Shown: positions 8,185-17,104, numbered from the stretch's first letter. The stretch is 47,358 nt of DNA from Marinosulfonomonas sp. (GCA_019090885.1 JAHRVC010000075.1:1-47358); one strand, 5' to 3'. The notes: generated from the sequence alone by a model not told the origin. Numbers and translations: made by a program.

Positions 8185-8353
8185 GGCTGGCGTTAGCTTG
8201 GGCCACCTCTGCCAGCCAATCAAACAAATTGCTGATAATCAATATTATGTTAATAGTAAAATACGCAACCAAGCAGGCATAACTCCATTATCTACGTCTA
8301 ACCAAAGGGTTACATCTCGATCTTAACTTAGCAGATATGCCACCCCCAACAGG

Positions 8354-9595
8354 CTAAACATCCGTTTTTGTAAACCGAGTTCCATCTGGGTTCAGCCGAA
8401 CCACGCGGCTGATCGCAATACCAAAGCCACCCAGCCCGACGAACTGACGCTTGGATGTTGTGATCAGAGCAATGGACTGCACACCAAGGTCGCGTAGGAT
8501 TTGCGCACCGATGCCAATCTCTCGCCACCGTTGTTTGCGGTCCAGAGCACTTTGATGATCCTCTGGTGCCAGGTCGGTTCCGTCACCACGAACAGCAGCA
8601 TCGCCGCTACCAGCAGCCTCGCTGACCTGATCGTGGCTTTTGGGATTGCGCACAATCATCACAATTCCACGCCCGCCATTTGCGGCGATTTCCTCTAATG
8701 CGGCGTCCATCGAGGTTCGGCCACCGTTCAACCGGCTGACCAGATCGTCAATCGGTTGTTCGCGGTAAATCCTGCACGGCACATCGTCGCCGGCCTGAAC
8801 CTCGCCAAAGGCCAGAACCATGTGATGCATATTGGACAAATCAGAGGCGTAGGAATACATTCGTGCGCCCATGCCGCGGATCGTAACTGGCGCGTCTTCT
8901 ATACGGTGAATGAATTTTTGGGTGCGCATGCGATATGCGATAAGATCCTCAATAGAAACGATTTTTAGCCCATGTTCCTTGGCGAATTCCAGCAATTCAG
9001 GAAGTCGTTTCAAGGTGCCATCATCGTTCACAATCTCGGCCAGAACGCCCGCAGGTTCACAGCCTGCCAATGCCGCAAGATCAGTGCCTGCTTCGGTATG
9101 GCCGGAACGGGTTAAAACACCACCGCTGCGCGAAATTAGCGGGAAGATATGGCCCGGACGGGTGAAATCATTGGCGACAACATTGTCATTTGCCAGCGCG
9201 TTTACCGTCGCGGCGCGTTCGGTGGCTGAAATCCCGGTCGTCATGCCCTGAAGGTAATCCACCGAGACAGTAAAGGCTGTGCGCATCGGGTCGCTGTTGT
9301 CGGCAACCATCGGTTCCAGATGCAATTTGCGTGCGCGTTCAGCGGTCATCGGAACACACAGAATTCCAGACGTGTGGCGGATCATAAAGGCGATTTTTTC
9401 CGGCGTGGCCTTGCCCGCCGCCATGATCAAATCACCTTCGTTTTCGCGGTCGGTATCGTCAACGACGACAACCAGTTCACCATTGGCAATGGCCTGAACG
9501 GCGTCCTCGATGCTGTCGAGAACACTTTCGCCGGTATTTACAACCGTCCCGTTGTTCGGGTGCATTTGAGCCTGATCGGTTCCAAAAGAATTCAT
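8354..9595 (-). CDS. ribB: RibBX-type protein: 3,4-dihydroxy-2-butanone 4-phosphate synthase with a degenerate GTP cyclohydrolase II domain
   Basis: 413 residues. The N-terminal half (about 20-220) is a full RibB domain: acidic loop DDTDRENEGD (46-55), RHTSGILCVPM, GMTTGISATERA, RPGHIFPL and RSGHTEAGTDL. The C-terminal half aligns at its end to GTP cyclohydrolase II (IGIGAQILRDLGVQSIALIT). It lacks the RxHSE-type motif and the three zinc cysteines, so it cannot be an active cyclohydrolase. This hybrid is known as RibBX in Proteobacteria. GGAG stands four bases before the ATG. Its place inside an aromatic cluster, behind an operator-like repeat, is odd for a vitamin gene; it may boost flavin supply for the HpaB-type monooxygenase. 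Confidence 0.88.
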   Translation of the reverse strand: MNSFGTDQAQMHPNNGTVVNTGESVLDSIEDAVQAIANGELVVVVDDTDRENEGDLIMAAGKATPEKIAFMIRHTSGILCVPMTAERARKLHLEPMVADNSDPMRTAFTVSVDYLQGMTTGISATERAATVNALANDNVVANDFTRPGHIFPLISRSGGVLTRSGHTEAGTDLAALAGCEPAGVLAEIVNDDGTLKRLPELLEFAKEHGLKIVSIEDLIAYRMRTQKFIHRIEDAPVTIRGMGARMYSYASDLSNMHHMVLAFGEVQAGDDVPCRIYREQPIDDLVSRLNGGRTSMDAALEEIAANGGRGIVMIVRNPKSHDQVSEAAGSGDAAVRGDGTDLAPEDHQSALDRKQRWREIGIGAQILRDLGVQSIALITTSKRQFVGLGGFGIAISRVVRLNPDGTRFTKTDV

Positions 9596-9647
9596 CGTTC
9601 TCCGCCTTCTACTTCCAACTTCGTTAATCGAGGGCTTTCGCGCCCGA

Positions 9648-10361
9648 TTAGATCGATTTCACAATGCCGCCGTCAACCAATATCGCTTGCCCGTTGATGT
9701 ATCCGGCACTTTGGGACAGCAAAAACGCGATTGTTTCGCCCAATTCCTGCACCTTACCGTACCGTCCTGTTGGCACCTGTCGCACCGCATCTTCATTCAC
9801 CGGGTAATTATCCATAAATCCGGGTAAAACCGCGTTGATGCGCAAACCTTCGCTGCCGTGACGATCCACGCAAAGCTTCATATAAGATGAGAGCGCCGCG
9901 CGGAAAGCTGATGAAAGCGGGTAGGTCAGGTCTGCCTGAACAGCCGCAAAAGACGACATTGAAACGATTGCACCGCCCCCCTGCCCGGCAAAGACAGGCA
10001 TCAACAGCCGGGTCAGCCGCACCGTTGGCATCAGCACCATATCCAGCCCAATGTGCCAGTCTTCGTCGGTGATTTCCAGCAATTCACCCTTTGGCGCGTG
10101 GCCGGTATTGATCAGCGCGCCGTCAATGCGCCCGTGTGTATCCATTGCCGTTTTGACCAGCTGCTTAAGTGCTGCCGGATCGGTGATGTCGCCCTGAATT
10201 GCGGTTGCGCCAAGTTCGCTTGCGATGTCGTTGATCTTGTCAGACCGCGACATCAGCACCAGTTTCCAACCGTCCGCTGCAAGGGCACGTGCCCCCGCGC
10301 GTCCAAGGCCAGAACTAGCAGCGGTCACAATTGCTACTTTGTTTTTCCGGGTATCGGGCAT
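9648..10361 (-). CDS. Atypical short-chain dehydrogenase/reductase with substituted active site
   Basis: 237-residue SDR. The dinucleotide motif TAASSGLG (13-20) and the C-terminal LVDGG are normal. The NNAG motif is replaced by NTGH (85-88), and the catalytic Tyr and Lys are replaced by Ser150 and Arg154 when aligned from Ser137 (MSSFAAVQ..., LSSAFRAAL). A nearby Tyr147 could not take the role without a shift in register. The protein may therefore use a different mechanism, act on a special substrate, or have lost activity. It lies 52 bases upstream of ribBX on the same strand and is first in that unit. A GTTC-N7-GAAC operator candidate lies about 130 bases before its start. Confidence 0.82.
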   Translation of the reverse strand: MPDTRKNKVAIVTAASSGLGRAGARALAADGWKLVLMSRSDKINDIASELGATAIQGDITDPAALKQLVKTAMDTHGRIDGALINTGHAPKGELLEITDEDWHIGLDMVLMPTVRLTRLLMPVFAGQGGGAIVSMSSFAAVQADLTYPLSSAFRAALSSYMKLCVDRHGSEGLRINAVLPGFMDNYPVNEDAVRQVPTGRYGKVQELGETIAFLLSQSAGYINGQAILVDGGIVKSI

Positions 10362-10488
10362 CGGTTCACCTTTCGTGGTTAACAGGGTTTGTCAGACGGC
10401 ACAGAAACAGATCACCCCAATACACACCTGTAGAGTGTGTAACATTCTTATCTGGGTGCCGCCTTTGGGGTGACCGCGTTTTCCAACC

Positions 10489-10505
10489 TGTTCACATGGT
10501 GAACG
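10489..10505. promoter_or_regulatory. Candidate IclR-regulator operator, copy 1 (TGTTC-N7-GAAC)
   Basis: TGTTC-ACATGGT-GAAC-G; the inner part TTCAC-atg-GTGAA extends the symmetry. It lies about 130 bases upstream of the SDR-ribBX unit and just after the stop of the aldolase gene. It has the same arm sequence and the same seven-base spacer as the sites at 17073, 17929 and 21928. Confidence 0.55.
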
Positions 10506-10509
10506 CGCG

Positions 10510-11532
10510 TTACTTTTGGGCAGCCAGATCAAGAGCCACGTCAATAATCATGTCTTCCTGACCTCCCACCATATGGCGTTCGCCCAGTTCAACAAGGATA
10601 TCGCGCGTATCCAGACCGTGCGCTTTACCAGCGGTTTCTGCATGGCGCAGGAAACTTGAATACACCCCGGCATAGCCAAGTGCGAGTGTTTCACGATCGA
10701 CCTGAACCGGGCGATCCTGCAATGGGCGCACCAGATTGTCCGCCGCATCCATGATCGGGAAAAGGTCGCAACCATGTTCCCAACCCATTTTGTCAGCAAC
10801 GGCCAGGAAGGCTTCCAGTGGCGTATTGCCGGCCCCTGCCCCCATGCCTGCAAGCGAGGCATCGACGCGGTGCGCACCGGCCTGAACCGCCGCCACCGAA
10901 TTGGCCACGGATACGGACAGGTTTTGGTGGGCGTGAATACCGATCTGGGTTTCGTCGTTCAACACGTCGCGGTAAGCCTCGATACGCTCGCGCGCACCGT
11001 CCATTACCAGCGCACCAGCAGAGTCGGTGACATAGACGCAATGGGCACCGTAGCTTTCCATCAGCTTGGCCTGCTTGGCCAATTCTTTGGGTTCGCTCAT
11101 ATGCGCCATCATCAGGAAACCCGACACATCCATGCCGATTTTACGGGCGTGGGCGATGTGCTGGGCGGCCACGTCAGCCTCGGTGCAATGGGTGGCGACG
11201 CGCACGGATCTTACCCCGGCTTCGAACGCCTCTTGCAGATCTTCGATAGACCCAATTCCGGGCACCAAAAGGGCCGTAAGCTTGGCGTGTTGCAGTTTGT
11301 CGGCAATACAGGCGACCCATTCCAAATCGGTGTGGCGACCAAAGCCATAGTTAAAGCTTGAACCTGACAGCCCGTCGCCGTGGGTCAGCTCAATCGCGTC
11401 AACCTTGGCGGCGTCCAGCGCCATTGCGATGTTTTCAACCTGCTCCAGAGTATAGCTGTGGCGGATCGCATGCATTCCGTCACGCAGTGTAACGTCCTGA
11501 ATGTATAGTTTCGATGTGGGATAATCAGTCAT
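10510..11532 (-). CDS. mhpE: 4-Hydroxy-2-oxovalerate aldolase (DmpG/MhpE)
   Basis: 340 residues, the usual length. It cleaves 4-hydroxy-2-oxovalerate to pyruvate and acetaldehyde and channels the aldehyde to its partner dehydrogenase. Metal and catalytic residues coincide in number with DmpG: R17-D18 (TLRDGMHA), H21, H200 and H202 ([14 protein letters not shown]). The start at 11532 follows the stop of the dehydrogenase gene by one base; an in-frame codon 30 bases upstream is less likely. It is the last gene of a three-gene unit with the dehydrogenase and hydratase. Confidence 0.93.
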   Translation of the reverse strand: MTDYPTSKLYIQDVTLRDGMHAIRHSYTLEQVENIAMALDAAKVDAIELTHGDGLSGSSFNYGFGRHTDLEWVACIADKLQHAKLTALLVPGIGSIEDLQEAFEAGVRSVRVATHCTEADVAAQHIAHARKIGMDVSGFLMMAHMSEPKELAKQAKLMESYGAHCVYVTDSAGALVMDGARERIEAYRDVLNDETQIGIHAHQNLSVSVANSVAAVQAGAHRVDASLAGMGAGAGNTPLEAFLAVADKMGWEHGCDLFPIMDAADNLVRPLQDRPVQVDRETLALGYAGVYSSFLRHAETAGKAHGLDTRDILVELGERHMVGGQEDMIIDVALDLAAQK

Positions 11533-11533
11533 T

Positions 11534-12472
11534 TCACGCAGCCTTCGATTTTTTGGCTTCAATTAGATGCTCGGCGGTACGCAGGGCGGCGGAGGTCATG
11601 ATATCAAGGTTGCCGGCATATTTCGGCAAATAGTGCCCTGCCCCCTCGACTTCCAGAAACACGCTGACTTTCAGGCCCGAGGCGTGATCGTCGACACCGG
11701 GGATGCGCACAGCGGAATTGTCACCGATAGTTTCAAACTGAACTTCTTGTTTCATCCGGTAGCCGGGCACATATTCCTGCACCGCTTTGACCATATCTTC
11801 GATAGATTTGCGAACGGCATCGCGGTCCGTGGTTTTGGCCAGACAGAACACCGTGTCACGCATGATCATTGGTGGCTCGGCCGGGTTAAGGATGATGATC
11901 GCTTTGCCCTTTTTGGCCCCACCCACTGCGCTGATCGCCAGCGAAGTGGTTTCTGTAAACTCATCGATATTGGCGCGGGTTCCGGGCCCTGCAGATTTGG
12001 AGGAGACAGACGCGACAATCTCGGCGTAGGTGACTTCGGCAACGCGCGAAACTGCGGCGACAATCGGGATCGTCGCCTGCCCGCCACATGTCACCATGTT
12101 GATGTTGGTCTGGTCCAGATGGCCGTCGATATTCACAACCGGGATCACATAGGGGCCGATTGCCGCCGGGGTCAGATCGATCATCTGTTTGCCAGCGGCC
12201 TGCACAACTTCGTTATTTTTCACATGCGCGCCAGCAGAAGTGGCATCAAACACCACGCCAATTTCCGGCCAAACATCGAGTTTCGTCAGCCCGTCGATAC
12301 CTTCATGGGTGATCGCGACGCCAAGCCGTTCGGCCCGTTTCAACCCGTCGCTTTCAGGGTCGATACCAACCATTGCGCCCATTTCCAGAATGTCGGAATT
12401 GCGCATGATTTTAATCATCAGATCGGTGCCGATATTGCCCGAACCGATAATCGCTGCTTTTATCTTAGTCAC
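11534..12472 (-). CDS. mhpF: Acetaldehyde dehydrogenase (acylating)
   Basis: 312 residues. It turns acetaldehyde and CoA into acetyl-CoA with NAD+, in complex with the aldolase encoded next to it. The Rossmann motif is [11 protein letters not shown] (8-18) and the catalytic cysteine is C129 ([12 protein letters not shown]). The C-terminal dimerisation and channelling region ([20 protein letters not shown]) is intact. Its ATG overlaps the hydratase stop by four bases, so hydratase, dehydrogenase and aldolase are translated as a coupled series. DmpF and BphJ are equivalent names. Confidence 0.94.
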   Translation of the reverse strand: MTKIKAAIIGSGNIGTDLMIKIMRNSDILEMGAMVGIDPESDGLKRAERLGVAITHEGIDGLTKLDVWPEIGVVFDATSAGAHVKNNEVVQAAGKQMIDLTPAAIGPYVIPVVNIDGHLDQTNINMVTCGGQATIPIVAAVSRVAEVTYAEIVASVSSKSAGPGTRANIDEFTETTSLAISAVGGAKKGKAIIILNPAEPPMIMRDTVFCLAKTTDRDAVRKSIEDMVKAVQEYVPGYRMKQEVQFETIGDNSAVRIPGVDDHASGLKVSVFLEVEGAGHYLPKYAGNLDIMTSAALRTAEHLIEAKKSKAA

Positions 12473-13263
12473 GATGTTGCTCCATCTTCAAATGCTACCT
12501 GAACCGGGGCGAACCCGGCTATCTCGGCTACGTAAACTTCGCCCGATTGCACCGGAACCATCGGCCCCAATGCGCCGGACATTACAATTTCGCCTTCCCC
12601 AAGGGGGCGGCCCAGTGCGGCCATATTGCGGGCCAGCCAAAGCGTGGCGTTCAGCGGATTGCCCATGCAATCAGCGCCAACGCCGCTGGAAACCAATGTG
12701 CCGTTTGACGACAGGATGCCGCCTGCCAGCCGCAGATCAATGTCGGTGACTTTGCGTGCGCCAAGGCCCAGCAAAAAACCACCGCCAGACGCGTTGTCAG
12801 CCACCGTATCAACCAGCCGGATATCCCAGTTGGCAATCGCGGTATCGACGATTTCAAGCGCCGGAACCGCATAGGCAATCGAGCGCATCAGCTCGGCCAT
12901 CGATACATTCGGATCATCCACCGCACGTTCCATCACAAAGGCCACTTCCAGTTCGGCCTTTGGCTGCATGAAACGCCGTGTGTCCACAACTTCGCCTTCA
13001 GTGAAAGCATAGTCATCCCACAACATGCCCGAGTCCGGCTGGTCGACACCGATCTGCGCCTGCACCGCTTTGGATGTCAGGCCGATTTTGCGCCCAACCA
13101 GACGGCGGCCTTCTTTGATCCAGCGGGTGTTGGTGGCTTCCTGCACCGCGTAGGCATCTTCGACCGTCGCCAGCCCATGGCTTTCGCGCAGCGGCGGGAT
13201 CTGAACCAGATCGGTGCGGGCGCGGTACAGCGCCTCTGCCATTTGAGAAATTTTGTCGGTCAT
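12469..13263 (-). CDS. mhpD: 2-Hydroxypenta-2,4-dienoate (2-oxopent-4-enoate) hydratase
   Basis: 264 residues of the same hydratase family as the gene at 6597 but clearly diverged from it ([34 protein letters not shown]). It hydrates 2-hydroxypentadienoate to 4-hydroxy-2-oxovalerate for the following aldolase. Two ATGs are possible; AAGGGG touches the one at 13269 and is six bases before that at 13263, so 13263 is preferred. Two paralogous hydratases in one island fit two ring-cleavage routes with products of different chain length. Confidence 0.88.
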   Translation of the reverse strand: MTDKISQMAEALYRARTDLVQIPPLRESHGLATVEDAYAVQEATNTRWIKEGRRLVGRKIGLTSKAVQAQIGVDQPDSGMLWDDYAFTEGEVVDTRRFMQPKAELEVAFVMERAVDDPNVSMAELMRSIAYAVPALEIVDTAIANWDIRLVDTVADNASGGGFLLGLGARKVTDIDLRLAGGILSSNGTLVSSGVGADCMGNPLNATLWLARNMAALGRPLGEGEIVMSGALGPMVPVQSGEVYVAEIAGFAPVQVAFEDGATS

Positions 13264-13363
13264 GGCCATCCCCTTACGCCTGATTTATCGCGCGCAATAT
13301 CCAGCAGACGCGGCTTCAATGCAACTCGGTTCTTTGCCAAATCGCCGTGTTTGGCGCTAACAA

Positions 13364-13381
13364 CCGGACATATATGTCTGG
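13364..13381. promoter_or_regulatory. Palindrome upstream of the hydratase-dehydrogenase-aldolase unit
   Basis: CCGGACATATATGTCTGG matches its reverse complement at 16 of 18 positions, with a perfect GACATATATGTC core. It lies about 100 bases before the hydratase start and just downstream of the hydrolase terminator, where a separate promoter for mhpDFE would be expected. The regulator is unknown; no second copy was noticed in the window. Confidence 0.4.
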
Positions 13382-13396
13382 TCAACCGCGTCATTC

Positions 13397-13452
13397 AAAA
13401 AAAACTGGCCCGCAAGCATAACCTGATTAGCGTCAGGCGGCTTGCGGGCCAG
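13397..13452 (-). terminator. Rho-independent terminator after the C-C hydrolase gene
   Basis: A perfect 13-base inverted repeat (CTGGCCCGCAAGC at 13405-13417 and its complement at 13440-13452) is followed on the minus strand by eight T. The loop contains a smaller stem (CCTGA / TCAGG). It begins 21 bases after the hydrolase stop, so the ring-cleavage operon ends here and mhpDFE is probably expressed from its own promoter or by readthrough. Confidence 0.88.
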
Positions 13453-13473
13453 AATTGGTATCACTTGCGTGAA

Positions 13474-14346
13474 TTATTTGCCCAAGAGAAAATCGATGTG
13501 GATTTGGTCAAACTCTTCGGGTTCTTCAAACTGTGGCCAGTGGCCGCATTCGTTCATCACCGAAAACTGCGCACCGGGGATCGAGTCGGCGATCTTTTTA
13601 CCTTCGTCCGGTGACGCCGTCGGATCATGCGAAGTCCACAGCACCAGTGTTGGTGCGGTGATCTTGGCGCTTTCCTCATAGGTGAACAGATTGCGCTTTC
13701 GCGGTCCTGGTTCCTGTAAACACAGGATTTTTTCCATTACTTTTGGAAATCCCGGTTGCGAATAAATTGTCCGGCGCACGTTGACCAGATCGTCGTTGAC
13801 CTTGGATTTGATGTGCATCAGGAATTCCAGCCGCGTGCGGATGCGTTCCAGACTTGGATCATTCACCGCCTCCATCGACAGGCGTTTGATCCGCTCCATC
13901 ACTTCGGGGAACATCGTCCAGCCACCGGCGGTATTCAGCACCAGCTTGTCGATTTTGTCAGCGTTGTGAATGCCCATATAGGCCGCAACCCAGCCACCAA
14001 GGCTTTCACCAGAGACATGCGCCTTTTCGTAGCCAAGTGCGTCGATGATATCGACAACATGTTTGGCGTAATCCTTGATCTCATAGTCCTGATCGGGCTT
14101 ATCGCTCCAACCGTGGCCGACAAGGTCGATTGCATAGGTGTTAAAATGCTCACCATGTCTTTGCATGTTGCGGGTAAAGGCCTCGGCGTGGCCGCCGGTG
14201 CCGTGGATCAGGATCAGCAGTGGTTTGTCGTCAGATCCAGTCCGCAGGTAACGGGTTTTCACCCCGCCGGCGTCCAGATACCCTTGGGTAAAGGCGACCC
14301 CGGTCAAATCTTTCCACATTGATTCATGCGTTGCTTGTGACGTCAT
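13474..14346 (-). CDS. mhpC: Meta-cleavage product C-C hydrolase (MhpC/DmpD-like alpha/beta hydrolase)
   Basis: 290 residues of the alpha/beta hydrolase fold. The oxyanion-hole region is LIHGTGGHAEAF and the triad is S115 (SGESLGG), D241 (TSHDPTAS) and H269 (NECGHWPQFE). It would split the semialdehyde or dienedioate produced by the class III extradiol enzyme into 2-hydroxypenta-2,4-dienoate and an acid. It sits third in the operon after the dioxygenase and the monooxygenase, with GGGAGAA before the start. Length and the GxSxGG pattern fit MhpC, DmpD and HsaD; the leaving acid is not predictable. Confidence 0.88.
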   Translation of the reverse strand: MTSQATHESMWKDLTGVAFTQGYLDAGGVKTRYLRTGSDDKPLLILIHGTGGHAEAFTRNMQRHGEHFNTYAIDLVGHGWSDKPDQDYEIKDYAKHVVDIIDALGYEKAHVSGESLGGWVAAYMGIHNADKIDKLVLNTAGGWTMFPEVMERIKRLSMEAVNDPSLERIRTRLEFLMHIKSKVNDDLVNVRRTIYSQPGFPKVMEKILCLQEPGPRKRNLFTYEESAKITAPTLVLWTSHDPTASPDEGKKIADSIPGAQFSVMNECGHWPQFEEPEEFDQIHIDFLLGK

Positions 14347-14381
14347 TTTATTCTCCCATTTCGTTTTACTAAGGTGCGCAG

Positions 14382-15851
14382 TTAGCTTTTTGCAGGCGTC
14401 GGATCACCGGAAAGCGCAAGTGCTGCGGCAACAAGCTTTTTGGGCTCGGTGTCATTGGCACCCATATAGTTCATTGCCAGAGTGCGCATCGGATCACCAG
14501 CATAATAGCGTTCATACTGTAACGCACGGGTGCCAAATGCTTCGCCAGCCAGATCCCACGCCAATTTGAACAAACGCGCCCGGTCGAGCGAGGAAATATT
14601 GGCACCGCCGTAATATTTGTCGGTGTCTTCCTTTAGTTCGGGCACAGTGAAATCAGCGCCGGACGGCATCATCATAAAGCCGCCCGCGGCAATCGTCTGG
14701 ATAACCTCGATGACCCGTGGATAAGCTTTGGGAAGATGCGTGCGCGACGCCTGAAGCGGTCCCAGCAAGGGGCGCACGGTGCCAACGGAAGTTGCTTCGC
14801 ATTCCACTTCGGAACGCAGCAGACTGCTTTTCAGGAACTCGATCTCATTCAGGCACTCGCCCAGCATTGTCTGAACATGCAGGAACTTGTCGGCCCCGAT
14901 TGAGCGGGCAACTTCCAGTGCGACACCGACGGCAAATTCCATCTTCACCAGCGCACGGGTATTGGTCTGAAGTGCTGTGTGGTTGCGCAGCGCCGAGCCG
15001 ACGTAATAGGCGTTGGACAGTTCCACATCGCGGTAAATGAACACCCGGTCCCAAGGCACGAAGCAGTTGTCAAATATCAACAGGCTGTCGTTTTCTTCAA
15101 ACCGGTTGGACAATGGATGGTCAAAGTCAGATTTCTGACCGGCCAGTGTATATGGCTCGCGGCAGATCTGGCGCAGCCCCTTGCTGTCAGTTGGCACCGC
15201 AAACATCAGTGCATGGTCTTCGTCGCCCGGCTGCAGGCCCGGCAGCGAATACATGATCATTTCGTCAGACACCGGCCCAAGCGTGGCGATCATCCGTCCG
15301 CCCGAAACATAAATGCCATCTTTGTCTTCGTTGACGACGCGCATATGCAGCTCGGCCTGCTCAGACGACGGCTTGGAGCGGTCGTTTTGTGGCGACAGCA
15401 GCGCGTGACTTAGGAACAGGTCATTGTCGCGGACATATTCATAATATTTGGCGATCCGCTCGGGGAACTCTGGGCCATTCTTGGCCGCCAGTTCACGCGA
15501 TTCCCAATAGGCCAAAAGCGAGCAGTTCAGAAAATCGGGCGAGCGCCCCATCAGTCCAAATGTTTTTTCGGCCCAAAGCCGATAAGCGACCCGCTTTTTG
15601 TTCAGATCCGCCGCGTCCATGGCAGGCATGAATGCCAGTCCAGCGCGCTCGCCGGTTTCTGGGACAACATAAGTTGTTAGTTCCTCGGTCTCGTTGGCGA
15701 CCTGCATATCGTATAGTTTGGCCAGTTGTTCCACGCTTGCAGAGAACGCCGGATGTGTCGTTACATCCTGCACTTGTTCGCCGTTAATCCAAACATCCCG
15801 TGGGTTGGATTTCAGGTGGTCGATAAATTGCTGTCCGTTGCGAACGCCCAT
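14382..15851 (-). CDS. HpaB-type FADH2-dependent aromatic monooxygenase (oxygenase component)
   Basis: 489 residues, the normal size for the 4-hydroxyphenylacetate 3-monooxygenase family, with the acyl-CoA-dehydrogenase-like fold. Family landmarks include the GRSPDFLN segment near residue 102, the SHALLSPQNDRSK region and the QTNTRALVKMEFAVGVA stretch. It should hydroxylate a phenol ortho to its hydroxyl, using reduced FAD from a separate HpaC-like reductase. No such reductase is found in the window. With the MhpB-type dioxygenase immediately upstream it replaces the flavoprotein MhpA of the E. coli pathway. AGAGGA lies before the start. Confidence 0.88.
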   Translation of the reverse strand: MGVRNGQQFIDHLKSNPRDVWINGEQVQDVTTHPAFSASVEQLAKLYDMQVANETEELTTYVVPETGERAGLAFMPAMDAADLNKKRVAYRLWAEKTFGLMGRSPDFLNCSLLAYWESRELAAKNGPEFPERIAKYYEYVRDNDLFLSHALLSPQNDRSKPSSEQAELHMRVVNEDKDGIYVSGGRMIATLGPVSDEMIMYSLPGLQPGDEDHALMFAVPTDSKGLRQICREPYTLAGQKSDFDHPLSNRFEENDSLLIFDNCFVPWDRVFIYRDVELSNAYYVGSALRNHTALQTNTRALVKMEFAVGVALEVARSIGADKFLHVQTMLGECLNEIEFLKSSLLRSEVECEATSVGTVRPLLGPLQASRTHLPKAYPRVIEVIQTIAAGGFMMMPSGADFTVPELKEDTDKYYGGANISSLDRARLFKLAWDLAGEAFGTRALQYERYYAGDPMRTLAMNYMGANDTEPKKLVAAALALSGDPTPAKS

Positions 15852-15958
15852 GTTAGGTCCTCTTTCTGATTATCGTTAATGATAGAAACGGCCCCATTTT
15901 GGTGACCGCAAATTCTGTGTTTGTTTCGTGATGTTGTGTCTGTTGTGCAAACGACGTT

Positions 15959-16888
15959 TCAGGCCGGTGTTGCGGTCATAACCCCCATGCCGGTCAGCCA
16001 TTCATTGATGACCTCATAAAACAGGACGTCGGATTTATAGTTTGGCCCCATCGCAGCAAGTGCCGCGACCCAGGCGCGCACTTCATGGCCGCCCCGTCCG
16101 CCGGTTGCCGTCAATACGTCATCTGGCATGTCATCCAGCACCTTAAGGTTGCCCGAGCTAAACCCGTCCAGCAGCATCTGGTCCCATTCAGGGTCCAGCG
16201 GCAAAAGCTTTGATGTGCCATCAACAAGCTTGGCCCCCTCGCCCATAACTGCATTTTGGCGTGCCAACCGGGCTTCATGGCCCAATGTGCCGCCTTCGAT
16301 CAGGCGTTGGCGCACATGGGGTGCGGTGGCAAGTGCCGGAATGGGGGGATCATGCGACAAGCCGCCAGAGCCAAGGATCAAAATCCGTTCCGGGCGGGAT
16401 TCGGCCCAACGCCCAACCGCTGCACCAAGTGCGCGCACCCGGTCAAAACTGGGGCGCGGAGGCGTGGCGCAGTTGATAAAAATCGGGATCATCCGGGCTA
16501 GGGAGCGTTCGTCTGAAAGTAATTCGACAGGTTGTGTTGCACCATGGTCAACTTCCATCCGATAGGAAATAGCCGTGTCCACACCGTCTTTCAGAACATG
16601 TTCGGCGCAATCCATCGCCAAGTCTTCGGGGATGTCCAGTTTGCCTGCGACGGTTCCAAAATCACCGACTGAGGTCCCTTCTATTCCGACACAAAACGAC
16701 GGCAGCAGCTTGTAGAAAAAACCGTTCACATGGTCGGGATGAAAAATAACTGTCAGGTCAGGTTCTAGGTTAGCCGCGAATTTCTGCGCCTTCTTAAGGG
16801 CCGCATTGAACCGCTTTTCGGTGTCCGGTTGGGCGCGATTGCGATCCATCAACGGGCTATGCGACATGCAAACTGAGCCTACTATCAT
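15959..16888 (-). CDS. mhpB: Class III extradiol dioxygenase (MhpB-like, LigB fold)
   Basis: 309 residues, close to 2,3-dihydroxyphenylpropionate 1,2-dioxygenase. H10 (CMSHSPL) and H53 (FHPDHVNGFFY) fit the iron site. The two acid-base histidines fall at exactly the MhpB numbers, H115 (VDHGATQP) and H179 (GSGGLSHDPP). It cleaves a 3-substituted catechol beside the hydroxyls. A GTG seven codons upstream is possible, but the ATG at 16888 has GGGGAG eight bases before it. It is first in the leftward ring-cleavage operon and divergent from the IclR regulator gene. It is unrelated in fold to the extradiol enzyme at 2053, so the island carries both classes. Confidence 0.92.
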   Translation of the reverse strand: MIVGSVCMSHSPLMDRNRAQPDTEKRFNAALKKAQKFAANLEPDLTVIFHPDHVNGFFYKLLPSFCVGIEGTSVGDFGTVAGKLDIPEDLAMDCAEHVLKDGVDTAISYRMEVDHGATQPVELLSDERSLARMIPIFINCATPPRPSFDRVRALGAAVGRWAESRPERILILGSGGLSHDPPIPALATAPHVRQRLIEGGTLGHEARLARQNAVMGEGAKLVDGTSKLLPLDPEWDQMLLDGFSSGNLKVLDDMPDDVLTATGGRGGHEVRAWVAALAAMGPNYKSDVLFYEVINEWLTGMGVMTATPA

Positions 16889-17072
16889 CCCTAAATCTCC
16901 CCATTTCACCTAGCAAGGCCATTGCGCTTTTAAGGCAAAAAACGCCTTGCTGAATTTCGTTTCTGTTTGCCAAGTTGATGCACCAAATCCGTCCGTCGCA
17001 ACGGGTGCATATCCTGTTTCACAGCGCGAAGATTAGATTTCACTTGCAGCAAGGCAATGTTCATTGGCAATA

Positions 17073-17089
17073 TGTTCGTTGCGTGAACA
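17073..17089. promoter_or_regulatory. Candidate IclR-regulator operator, copy 2 (TGTTC-N7-GAACA)
   Basis: TGTTC-GTTGCGT-GAACA lies 15 bases before the IclR start codon, overlapping its ribosome-binding region, with a TGTTC half-site at 17058-17062. The place suggests autoregulation and possibly control of the divergent mhpB operon. Confidence 0.6.
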
Positions 17090-17104
17090 GGAGATTCTGG
17101 AAAT

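Noticed and set aside
8185-8217. GGCTGGC / GCCAGCC inverted repeat after the HpaI-like gene
   Set aside because: The loop is 19 bases and no T-run follows on either strand, so it is not convincing as a terminator.
8354-9595. Active bifunctional RibBA
   Set aside because: The second domain lacks the zinc cysteines and catalytic motif of GTP cyclohydrolase II, so only the RibB activity is claimed.
11567-12502. A 311-codon open frame on the plus strand
   Set aside because: It is antisense to the acetaldehyde dehydrogenase gene, rich in His and Asp, and shows no family motif; the reverse strand has a perfect MhpF.
16934-16950. AAGGC-N7-GCCTT repeat upstream of the MhpB-like gene
   Set aside because: A short stem with an A-rich loop and no T-run; not supported as terminator or operator.
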